From NCBI GenBank assembly GCA_017480395.1, contig JAFVAS010000137.1, positions 1 to 6,711 of the forward strand: a DNA stretch of 6,711 nucleotides, read 5' to 3'. The translations under genes and the position numbers were made by a program. The notes beneath the pieces were generated by a model. That model was not told the DNA's origin and made no database searches. It was given only the letters and a program-made list of their open reading frames with translations. This stretch comes from Oscillospiraceae bacterium. Its GTDB lineage: Bacteria; Bacillota; Clostridia; Oscillospirales; Oscillospiraceae. Below, piece after piece: positions 1 to 6,198 of this stretch. Position 1 is the first letter of the stretch; each line of letters opens with the position of its first letter.

Positions 1-5
1 GCACC

Positions 6-1826
6 ATGACCGGAACCCTCACGCGCCTGACCGCTCTGGGGCTGGCCCTGGGCCTGGCTGTCGCTCTGGTGTCCTGCGGCACCAGCAGGGCCGCGGCCGC
101 CTCCGCCGGTGACGCCGCCCCTGCTGCCAGCGCCCCTGCCGGTGATGCCGCCCCCGCTGGCGACGCCGCCCCCGCCGAGAATCCCGTCCCCGTGGAGGAG
201 GGCGCTCCCGTCTATGGCGGCACCTTCACCACCTATTGGTCCGAGTACTACAATGAGTACGACGCCTCCGCCAACGACAACCGGAACTTCGTTGACCTGT
301 ACTGCAACTCCCTGTGGGCGCTGGACGCCGTCAACGCCGACAGCACCCTGTGCGAGACCCTGACCGTGGACGATCTGAAGGGCTCCCTGGCCGAGTCCTG
401 GAACATCTCCGATGACTTCTCCACCATCACCGTCACCCTGCGCAGCGGCGTCAACTTCGCCGACAAGACCGCCGTGGGCATCGACGCCCAGTACGATGTC
501 TATGGTGGCCGCGCTCTGGTCGCCTCCGACGTCAAGTACTCCTATGACCGCGTCCTCGGCCTGGATGGCGTGGCCAAGGTCACCATGGACCAGACCGACT
601 GGCCCGGCTCCCTGTACATGCTCGACTCCGTCGAGGCCCCCGATGACAGCACCGTCGTCTTCCACCTGAACACCGACAATGAGGTGCAGGCCAACAACTT
701 CATGTGCGTCATGCTGAACATCTGCGGCCCCGAGTGGGACACCCTCTCTGATGAGCAGAAGTCCGACTATCACTATGCGGGCGGCACCGGCGCCTTCATC
801 CTGACCGACTACGTCAACGACAACACCATGACCTTCGTCGCCAACCCCAACTACTGGGAGAAGGACGCCGATGGCAACCAGCTGCCCTATCTCGGCACCG
901 TGAAGCTGGTCCACGTCGCTGACACCTCCACCATGCTGTCCCAGTTCATCAGCGGTCAGCTGGACGCCCTGCTGGCCAACAACGTCCTGATCGACGCTGA
1001 CCAGGCCTCCACCCTGCCTGCCGGCACCTACACCGCCTACACCTACTCCAACGACTGCCCCGCCGTGTGCATCAAGCTGGGCGACAACCCCGTGCCCGCG
1101 CTGACCGACGTCAACGTCCGCGCTGCCATGCAGCTGGCCATCGACTCCGACGCCATCTCCGCCTTCCAGGGCTACACCTATCCCACCGAAGAGGACAAGA
1201 ACGTCTCCCTGTTCTACAAGGGCCTGTCCTTCTCCGATCCCAGCGCTCTGAGCGACGAGCTGGTCGCCTCCTACACCACCTATGATCCCGATCTGGCCAA
1301 GCAGATGCTGAAGGACGCCGGCTATGAGAATGGCTTCGAGTTCGACGTCTATCTGTTCCAGGCTCAGCCCATCCAGTCCTTCCAGCTGGCCGCCGAGTAT
1401 CTGGCCGCGGTGGGCATCACCATGAACATCCACGTCTGCAACACGCCCCCCGAGATGACCGCCCACGGCGCTGACCGTACCGACCCCGCCTCCATGTTCG
1501 GCTCCGTCGGCACCTCCCGCGTCTCCTCCATCTCCGCCGTCATCCGTTCCGACGGCCCCATGAACAACGTCTTCCAGGACAACCCTGAGATCGACGAGCT
1601 GTGCGACGCCTTCGCCAACGCCACCACCGTGGATGAGCAGCAGGCCGCCGCCAACGCCCTGAACGCCGCCTATCTGGCTCAGCACTACTACCTGATCACC
1701 AGCTATGCGCAGGAGTGGAACAGCTACATCTCCAACCGCGTGCACGGCTTCACCGGCGCCCGCTGGACCCTGTGCTACAACTGCGGCGAGATCATCGCCA
1801 ACATGTGGGTTGACGCTGACGCGTGA
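6..1826 (+). CDS. Peptide-type ABC transporter substrate-binding lipoprotein (SBP_bac_5 family)
   Basis: This is the extracytoplasmic solute receptor of the Opp/Dpp-type importer encoded just downstream. Residues 8-23 form a hydrophobic signal segment ending in the lipobox LVSC, so C24 is the likely lipidated first residue of the mature protein. An Ala/Pro linker follows (about 28-68). Family landmarks then appear in order: GSLAESW (126-132), ASDVKYSYDR (173-182), GTGAF (260-264), NPNYW (280-284), DVNVRAAMQLAID (368-380) and AKQMLKDAGYENGF (431-444). The 606-residue length is near or slightly above the family's usual size. The start is uncertain: only five bases lie before this ATG, the frame stays open to the left edge, no ribosome binding site is visible, and the n-region has only one basic residue (R7), so a start upstream of the window is plausible. 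All 12 lysines use AAG, consistent with strong expression. The mature part has ten further cysteines. The ligand could be a peptide or another solute. Confidence 0.93.
   Translation: MTGTLTRLTALGLALGLAVALVSCGTSRAAAASAGDAAPAASAPAGDAAPAGDAAPAENPVPVEEGAPVYGGTFTTYWSEYYNEYDASANDNRNFVDLYCNSLWALDAVNADSTLCETLTVDDLKGSLAESWNISDDFSTITVTLRSGVNFADKTAVGIDAQYDVYGGRALVASDVKYSYDRVLGLDGVAKVTMDQTDWPGSLYMLDSVEAPDDSTVVFHLNTDNEVQANNFMCVMLNICGPEWDTLSDEQKSDYHYAGGTGAFILTDYVNDNTMTFVANPNYWEKDADGNQLPYLGTVKLVHVADTSTMLSQFISGQLDALLANNVLIDADQASTLPAGTYTAYTYSNDCPAVCIKLGDNPVPALTDVNVRAAMQLAIDSDAISAFQGYTYPTEEDKNVSLFYKGLSFSDPSALSDELVASYTTYDPDLAKQMLKDAGYENGFEFDVYLFQAQPIQSFQLAAEYLAAVGITMNIHVCNTPPEMTAHGADRTDPASMFGSVGTSRVSSISAVIRSDGPMNNVFQDNPEIDELCDAFANATTVDEQQAAANALNAAYLAQHYYLITSYAQEWNSYISNRVHGFTGARWTLCYNCGEIIANMWVDADA
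108..176 (+). repeat. GDAAPA repeats in the lipoprotein linker
   Basis: Three copies of an 18-base unit encode GDAAPA at residues 35-40, 46-51 and 52-57 of the binding protein (bases 108-125, 141-158 and 159-176). The last two are in direct tandem. The copies differ only at third codon positions. They build a flexible, Ala/Pro-rich tether between the lipidated cysteine and the folded domain. Such low-complexity linkers are common in Gram-positive lipoproteins, and the tandem units could expand or contract by slippage. Confidence 0.8.
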
Positions 1827-1866
1827 TCGCACAACGGAATGATTGATCTGTTCTAGTTGAAACTCC

Positions 1867-1912
1867 GGGCAGGGGTGGAACCCCCGGTTCCATCCCTGCC
1901 CTTCCCCTTTTT
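1867..1912 (+). terminator. Terminator-like hairpin after the binding-protein gene
   Basis: Bases 1867-1882 pair with 1886-1901 in a 16-bp stem with a single G-U wobble (1875/1893) and a CCC loop. The tail TTCCCCTTTTT (1902-1912) is pyrimidine-rich, but its T-run is interrupted by four C. It lies 40 bases past the binding-protein stop and 95 bases before the first ATPase gene. It could be a partial intrinsic terminator, or a stem that protects the upstream mRNA from 3' exonucleases. Either would let the binding protein outnumber the membrane components, as known for other binding-protein operons. Full termination would require a promoter between 1913 and 2007, and I see no strong one. Confidence 0.8.
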
Positions 1913-1926
1913 GGACTGAGCTTTGT

Positions 1927-1945
1927 CCGCCGTGGGAGACGGCGG
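1927..1945 (+). other. Small GC-rich hairpin in the leader of the ATPase genes
   Basis: CCGCCGT (1927-1933) pairs perfectly with ACGGCGG (1939-1945) around a GGGAG loop. No T-run follows, so it is not a terminator by itself. It sits 14 bases after the terminator-like hairpin, in the untranslated stretch before oppD. It may add to mRNA stability or may be a chance pairing in GC-rich DNA. Confidence 0.4.
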
Positions 1946-2007
1946 GTGAAGTTCAATGCAAAAACCCAATTTGGATTGATCAAAAAGGAAAGAAGGGAGC
2001 GAAGAAT

Positions 2008-3033
2008 ATGGTGCAGAGTGAAGTCATCCTGGATGTACAGCATTTGCAGACCTATTTTCTGAGCGGCGACAAGAAGAACCCGACGGAAATGCGGGCCTCC
2101 GACGACTTCTCCTACCAGGTGCACAAGGGGGAATTTGTGGCCATCGTGGGCGAGTCCGGCTCCGGCAAGAGCGTCAGCGCCCTCTCCGTCATGGGCCTGA
2201 TCCCCTATCCCCCCGGACTGGTTGTCGGCGGCAAGATCCTGTTCCACGGCAAGGATCTGGTGCAGTGCAGCGACGCCGAGATCGAGTCCATCCGCGGCTC
2301 CAAGATCAGCATGATCTTCCAGGAGCCCAGCACCGCCCTCAACCCGGTGCTCACCATCGGCAAGCAGATTGCCGAGACCATCCGCATCCACGACAAGAAG
2401 ATCGGCAAGAAGGAGGCCATGGCCAAGGCGGTGGAGCTGCTGGCCAAGGTCAACATCCCCAACCCGGAGGTGCGGGCCAAGCAGTACCCCTTCGAGCTCT
2501 CCGGCGGCATGCAGCAGCGGGCCATGATCGCCATGGCGATGAGCTGCAACCCGGAGATCCTCATCTGCGACGAGCCCACCACCGCCCTGGACGTCACGGT
2601 TCAGGCCCAGGTGCTGGAGCAGCTGAACTCCCTGCGGGAGGAATTCGGCACCGCCCTGGTGCTCATCACCCACAACCTGGGTGTCGTGGCCCGCTACGCC
2701 GACTCGGTGAAGGTGGTCTACGGCGGCAAGATCGTGGAGGAGGGCACCCCGGAGCACATCTTCGAGAACCCCCATCACCCCTACACCCTCGGCCTGATCC
2801 GGGCCGTGCCCCGGCTTGACCTGCCCCGCAGCTACGGCCTGCACACCATCCCCGGCGAGCAGCCCGACATGTCCAAGATCATCCCCAACTCCTGCGCCTT
2901 CGCGGTGCGCTGTCCCTATGCCACCGACGAGTGCCGCTGTCAGCGTCCCCCGCTGGAGGAGATCGAGCCCGGACATTTCTGCGCCTGCTTCCACAAGGAT
3001 GAGACCGACGAAGAAAGGAGTGCGCTGGTATGA
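2008..3033 (+). CDS. oppD: Opp/Dpp-type ABC transporter ATPase, OppD-like
   Basis: This is one of the two cytoplasmic nucleotide-binding subunits that drive import by the OppB/OppC pore. All ABC motifs are intact: Walker A GESGSGKS (48-55), Q-loop Q105 in FQEPSTALNP, signature LSGGMQQ (164-170), Walker B ending in D188 E189, D-loop ALD (193-195) and switch histidine H222. The C-terminal oligopeptide-transporter extension starts near PHHPYTLGLIRAVP and carries cysteines C296, C302, C309 and C327 in the spacing C-x5-C-x6-C-x17-C; published Opp/Dpp structures place a [4Fe-4S] cluster in this region. C311 and C325 are extra. The length of 341 residues is normal. The ATG at 2008 is supported by AAGGGAG at 1993-1999, 8 bases upstream. 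Its stop overlaps the next start by four bases. Opp and Dpp naming cannot be separated here; a Nik-type importer is less likely. Confidence 0.95.
   Translation: MVQSEVILDVQHLQTYFLSGDKKNPTEMRASDDFSYQVHKGEFVAIVGESGSGKSVSALSVMGLIPYPPGLVVGGKILFHGKDLVQCSDAEIESIRGSKISMIFQEPSTALNPVLTIGKQIAETIRIHDKKIGKKEAMAKAVELLAKVNIPNPEVRAKQYPFELSGGMQQRAMIAMAMSCNPEILICDEPTTALDVTVQAQVLEQLNSLREEFGTALVLITHNLGVVARYADSVKVVYGGKIVEEGTPEHIFENPHHPYTLGLIRAVPRLDLPRSYGLHTIPGEQPDMSKIIPNSCAFAVRCPYATDECRCQRPPLEEIEPGHFCACFHKDETDEERSALV
3013..3033 (+). promoter_or_regulatory. Ribosome binding site and ATGA overlap at the oppD/oppF junction
   Basis: GAAAGGAG (3013-3020) lies inside the end of oppD, 9 bases before the oppF ATG at 3030. 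The start and the oppD TGA share the ATGA at 3030-3033. This fixes the oppF start and implies translational coupling, giving matched amounts of the two ATPase partners. Confidence 0.85.
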
Positions 3034-4172
3034 GCGACGATAAGCTGAAAAGCAAATTCCGCCCGGATGTCATCGACCCCGTTGAGAAAAAGCTGATGAC
3101 CCAGGAGGGCGTCGAGATGCCGGTGGACCCCGAGGTACAGGAGTTCCTGGGCGAGGACATCCGCGTCCGGGAGCCCGTTCCCCCCACCCAGTCGCCGGAG
3201 ATCCTGGTGGTCAAGGATCTGAAGATGCACTTCCCCGTGACCAAGGGCCTGCTCAAGCGGCAGGTCGGCTCCGTCAAGGCGGTGGACGGCGTCTCCTTCA
3301 CCCTGCGCCAGGGCGAGACTCTGGGCATCGTGGGCGAGTCCGGCTCCGGCAAGTCCACCGTGGGTAACTGCGTCATGCGTAACCTCACCCCCACCTCCGG
3401 CCAGATCCTCTTTGACGGCCAGGACGTCACCCACATCAAGGGCAAGGAGCTGGGCGAGTTCCACAAGCGCCTCACCATGGTGACCCAGGACCCCTTTGCC
3501 TCCCTCGACCCCCGCATGAAGGTGCGGGACTCCATCCTGGAGGGCGTGCGCATCAACAAGCTGGTCACCGACAAGCAGGAGCAGTATGATCTGGTGGCCC
3601 GGATGCTCACCCTGGTGGGCCTGAACCCCAAGTTCTCCGACCGCTATCCCCACGAGTTCTCCGGCGGCCAGCGCCAGCGCATCTCCATCGCCCGGGCCCT
3701 GGCCATCAACCCCGCCTTCATCGTCTGCGACGAGATCGTCTCCGCCCTGGACGTCTCCATTCAGGCCCAGATCGTCGGCCTGATGATGAAGATCCAGGAG
3801 GAGCTGGGCCTGACCTACATCTTCATCGGACACGACCTGTCCGTGGTGCGGCACCTGTCCAACCAGGTGGCGGTCATGTATCTGGGCAAGTTTATGGAGC
3901 TGACCTCCAGCGACGAGCTCTATGAGAAGCCGCTGCACCCCTACACCCAGGCGCTGATCTCCGCCGCCCCCATCCCCAAGCCCAAGGTGGATCGCCAGCG
4001 GGAGCGCATCCTGCTCACCGGCGAGGTGCCCAGTCCCATCAATCCCCCCAAGGGCTGCAACTTCTGCACCCGGTGCAAATACGCCACCGAGCGCTGCAAA
4101 ACCGAGGACCCGGCCCTGGTGGACGTGGGCGGCGGCCACATGGTCGCCTGCCACATGGTCACGGGCAAGTAA
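3030..4172 (+). CDS. oppF: Opp/Dpp-type ABC transporter ATPase, OppF-like
   Basis: This is the second nucleotide-binding subunit, expected to pair with the OppD-like protein under the membrane pore. Motifs: Walker A GESGSGKST (102-110), Q-loop Q153 in TQDPFASLDP, signature FSGGQRQ (210-216, the usual OppF form), Walker B D234 E235, ALD (239-241) and switch histidine H268. The C-terminal extension (HPYTQALISAAPIPKP onward) carries C343, C349, C356 and C374, spaced exactly as in the OppD-like partner, plus C346. Two features are unusual. A charged N-terminal stretch of about 56 residues precedes the ABC fold, making the protein 380 residues against roughly 310-330 for typical OppF. The residue after the catalytic glutamate is I236 where the family normally has proline (DEP). 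Start choice rests on the ATGA overlap and the AGGAG site, so the extension is probably translated. Confidence 0.95.
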   Translation: MSDDKLKSKFRPDVIDPVEKKLMTQEGVEMPVDPEVQEFLGEDIRVREPVPPTQSPEILVVKDLKMHFPVTKGLLKRQVGSVKAVDGVSFTLRQGETLGIVGESGSGKSTVGNCVMRNLTPTSGQILFDGQDVTHIKGKELGEFHKRLTMVTQDPFASLDPRMKVRDSILEGVRINKLVTDKQEQYDLVARMLTLVGLNPKFSDRYPHEFSGGQRQRISIARALAINPAFIVCDEIVSALDVSIQAQIVGLMMKIQEELGLTYIFIGHDLSVVRHLSNQVAVMYLGKFMELTSSDELYEKPLHPYTQALISAAPIPKPKVDRQRERILLTGEVPSPINPPKGCNFCTRCKYATERCKTEDPALVDVGGGHMVACHMVTGK

Positions 4173-4187
4173 GGAGGCGAAAGCATG
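4170..4187 (+). promoter_or_regulatory. Stop codon fused to ribosome binding site before oppB
   Basis: The oppF stop TAA (4170-4172) supplies the first bases of AAGGAGG (4171-4177), a near-perfect ribosome binding site 7 bases before the oppB ATG (4185). A terminating ribosome is thus placed directly on the next initiation site. The same TAAGGAGGCG string recurs at the oppB/oppC junction. Confidence 0.85.
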
Positions 4188-5138
4188 GGAAAATACGTTA
4201 TTAAGCGCGTGCTGCTGCTGATCCCCACCATGCTTCTGGTGTGTGTCATCGTCTTTGCCCTGATGCGCATGATCCCCGGCAGCGCCGTGGAGCAGGTGGT
4301 ATACAACTACAAGCAGAACGGCATGGTCATCACCTATGAGGAGGCGGAGGCCAAGCTGGGCCTGGACAAACCCGCCGTGGTTCAGTTCTTCATCTGGATC
4401 GGCGGCCTGCTTCGGGGCGACATGGGCAAGTGTCTCTTCCGGGGCGACACCGTCTGGTCCGTCATCAGCGCCCAGATGCCCATCACCCTGGAGCTGGGCG
4501 TCATGACCTTGCTCCTCACCATTATCATCTCCATCCCCCTGGGCCTGATCTGCGCGGCCCATCCCGACTCGCCGGCGGACATCATCATCCGGACCCTCGC
4601 CATCGTGCTGGCCAGCGTCCCGGTCTTCTGGATCGGCACCATGGTGCTGGTCTATCCCGCGGTCTGGTGGGGCTTCTCGATCCCGCTGACCTATGTCAGC
4701 ATCTTTGACAACTTCTTCGCCAATATGCGCATGTTCCTGGTGCCCGCCATCGTGGGTGCCATCACCGGTGCCGGCAACAACATCCGCGCCGTGCGCACCA
4801 TGACCCTGGAGGTCATGCGGCAGGACTATGTCCGCACCGCCTGGGCCAAGGGCGCAAAGGAGAGCCGCGTCATGTATCAGCACGCCTTCCGCAACGCGCT
4901 GATCCCCGTCATCACCCTCTTCGGCGGCGCCGCCGCCGGTATCCTGGGCGGCAACGTGGTCATCGAGAACATGTTCAACATCCCCGGCATCGGCCAGCAG
5001 CTGGTCACCGCGCTGTCCAACCGCGACTATCCCCTGGCCCAGGGCTGCACCGTCATCATGGCCATCTTCGTCATGATCGTCAACTTGGTGGTCGATCTGG
5101 CCTACAAGTGGTGCGACCCCCGCGTGAATCTGGAATAA
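4185..5138 (+). CDS. oppB: Opp/Dpp-type ABC transporter permease, OppB-like
   Basis: This integral membrane subunit forms half of the import pore. About six membrane segments are visible, near residues 9-28, 102-122, 138-158, 183-199, 238-260 and 288-308. The first is followed by MIPGSA (29-34), matching the family's conserved segment after helix 1. The large external loop between helices 1 and 2 carries the usual GLLRGDMGK and QMPITLEL elements. The cytoplasmic EAA coupling loop, which docks on an ATPase, reads QDYVRTAWAKGAKE (213-226) and is followed by HAFRNALIPV, close to the OppB consensus. The protein ends in the typical DPRVNLE. Its 317 residues are normal. A strong ribosome binding site 7 bases upstream fixes the start. 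It sits 12 bases after oppF and 13 before its permease partner. Confidence 0.95.
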   Translation: MGKYVIKRVLLLIPTMLLVCVIVFALMRMIPGSAVEQVVYNYKQNGMVITYEEAEAKLGLDKPAVVQFFIWIGGLLRGDMGKCLFRGDTVWSVISAQMPITLELGVMTLLLTIIISIPLGLICAAHPDSPADIIIRTLAIVLASVPVFWIGTMVLVYPAVWWGFSIPLTYVSIFDNFFANMRMFLVPAIVGAITGAGNNIRAVRTMTLEVMRQDYVRTAWAKGAKESRVMYQHAFRNALIPVITLFGGAAAGILGGNVVIENMFNIPGIGQQLVTALSNRDYPLAQGCTVIMAIFVMIVNLVVDLAYKWCDPRVNLE

Positions 5139-5154
5139 GGAGGCGGCAGAAATG
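5136..5154 (+). promoter_or_regulatory. Stop codon fused to ribosome binding site before oppC
   Basis: The oppB stop TAA (5136-5138) overlaps AAGGAGG (5137-5143), which lies 8 bases before the oppC ATG at 5152. The first ten bases, TAAGGAGGCG, are identical to the junction before oppB. This arrangement points to coupled translation and a balanced OppB:OppC ratio. Confidence 0.85.
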
Positions 5155-6123
5155 AGCAAAGAGAAGAAATCCAGCGGAAAGCCCCGCAATGGCTTTGTCG
5201 AGTTCATGACCCTGCTGTGGCGCACCAAAAAGGTCGCCTTCTTCGGCATGGTCGTGCTGATCCTCTTCATCCTGGTGGCCATCTTCGCCGACTTCATCGC
5301 CCCCCAGAAGATGGAGAACGGCCTGCTGAGCTCCCACCTGATGGAGGCGGCCCAGGCCCCCTCCCTCAAGCACCCCCTGGGCACCGACGCCATGGGCGTT
5401 GACCTGCTCAGCTACATGATCTACGGCGCCCGCACCTCGGTCATCCTGGGCGTCTCCTGCACCATCCTGTCCACCCTGATCTCCGTGATCATCGGCGTGG
5501 CCAGCGCCGTCATCGGCGGCAAGTTCGACCTCTTCCTGCAGCGCTTCATCGACGCCTGGCAGTGCATCCCCGGCATGCTGATCATGCTGATCCTGATGAC
5601 CATGCTGGGCGCGGGCATGGGCTCCATGATCGTCGTGCTGTCCGTTCCCGGCGGCATCGGCGGCTCGCGTATGATCCGCTCCGCCGCTATCTCGGTGAAG
5701 GACAGCGGATACTGCAACATGTCCAAGATGCTGGGCGGCAAGAATCTGTGGCGCATGATCCACCACGTCCTGCCCAACATCCTGCCCCTGGTGCTGATGA
5801 ACCTGGCCAACAGCCTGGGCGGCACCATCATGATGGAGGCCACCCTGAACTTCCTGGGCTTCGGCGTCAACGTCGGCACCCCCTCCTGGGGCTATATCCT
5901 GACCTCCCAGGGCCGCAGCAAGATGTACACCGCCCCATGGATCGGCCTGGCCCCCGGCCTCGCCATCACCATCATGGTGTTCGCCGCCGCGATGTTCGGC
6001 GACGGCGTGCGGGACATCCTCGACCCCAGACTGAAGGGCGGCATGGGCTCCTTCAGCAAGGAGAAGATCGGCAAGATCGCCAAAAAGTACATGGCCTCCA
6101 AGAAGGCACAGGAGACCGCGTAA
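5152..6123 (+). CDS. oppC: Opp/Dpp-type ABC transporter permease, OppC-like
   Basis: This is the second pore subunit. A basic N-terminus and helix 1 (about 28-49) form the OppC N-terminal domain. The family motif HPLGTDAMGVDLLS (74-87) follows, then helices near 97-121, 139-154, 157-171, 210-230 and 262-282. The C-terminal GDGVRDILDPRL (283-294) is a hallmark of DppC/OppC proteins. The EAA coupling loop is atypical: where the family usually reads Y-V-E-A-A-R-A-L-G-A, this protein has YCNMSKMLGG (187-196), keeping the conserved leucine and glycine (L194, G195) but not the EAA residues. The following HHVLPNILPLVL is normal. After the hallmark there is a lysine-rich tail of about 28 residues. 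The 323-residue length is slightly long because of this tail. It appears to be the last gene of the transporter unit, as a terminator-like hairpin begins 18 bases past its stop. Confidence 0.95.
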   Translation: MSKEKKSSGKPRNGFVEFMTLLWRTKKVAFFGMVVLILFILVAIFADFIAPQKMENGLLSSHLMEAAQAPSLKHPLGTDAMGVDLLSYMIYGARTSVILGVSCTILSTLISVIIGVASAVIGGKFDLFLQRFIDAWQCIPGMLIMLILMTMLGAGMGSMIVVLSVPGGIGGSRMIRSAAISVKDSGYCNMSKMLGGKNLWRMIHHVLPNILPLVLMNLANSLGGTIMMEATLNFLGFGVNVGTPSWGYILTSQGRSKMYTAPWIGLAPGLAITIMVFAAAMFGDGVRDILDPRLKGGMGSFSKEKIGKIAKKYMASKKAQETA

Positions 6124-6140
6124 GTCAAACCGCAGACGGC

Positions 6141-6173
6141 CCCGGCGGTCAGAAAACCGCCGGGACTGTTTTT
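6141..6173 (+). terminator. Intrinsic terminator or attenuator after oppC
   Basis: CCCGGCGGT (6141-6149) pairs perfectly with ACCGCCGGG (6156-6164) around a CAGAAA loop, giving a 9-bp GC-rich stem. The sequence ACTG then leads into TTTTT (6169-6173). This is a good intrinsic terminator for the transporter operon. The next gene starts only 22 bases after the T-run, so some read-through, or a promoter located before the hairpin, is needed to express it. Confidence 0.8.
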
Positions 6174-6180
6174 AAAACGC

Positions 6181-6198
6181 AAAGGAGTGAGAACCATG
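6181..6198 (+). promoter_or_regulatory. Ribosome binding site of the NTF2-like gene
   Basis: AAAGGAG (6181-6187) lies 8 bases before ATG 6196 and decides the start of the last gene. It begins 7 bases after the T-run of the upstream hairpin, leaving no space for a separate promoter between them. Confidence 0.8.

Noticed and set aside
1952..1980. Possible promoter for oppD (TTCAAT, 17-base spacer, ATTGAT)
   Set aside because: Only three of six bases match at each of the -35 and -10 consensus boxes, which is too weak to call.
1841..1983. Repeated GATTGATC (1841-1848 and 1974-1981) and the palindrome TTGATCAA (1976-1983) in the gap before oppD
   Set aside because: Eight-base matches in an AT-richer gap are likely by chance. 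There is no further symmetry or spacing to suggest an operator.
1792..2994. A 400-codon open frame on the minus strand opposite oppD
   Set aside because: It has the same antisense-shadow composition, runs through the terminator-like hairpin, and lies opposite an intact ABC ATPase.
2940..5393. An 817-codon open frame on the minus strand across oppF, oppB and oppC
   Set aside because: Its translation is dominated by His, Gly, Asp, Gln and Leu without domain motifs, the typical mirror of GC-rich C-ending codons. The + strand here encodes three proteins with clear motifs and ribosome binding sites.
6..6123. A previously undescribed system made of the five transporter genes
   Set aside because: All five have clear hallmarks of the known Opp/Dpp importer family. 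The deviations noted are local and do not make a new system.
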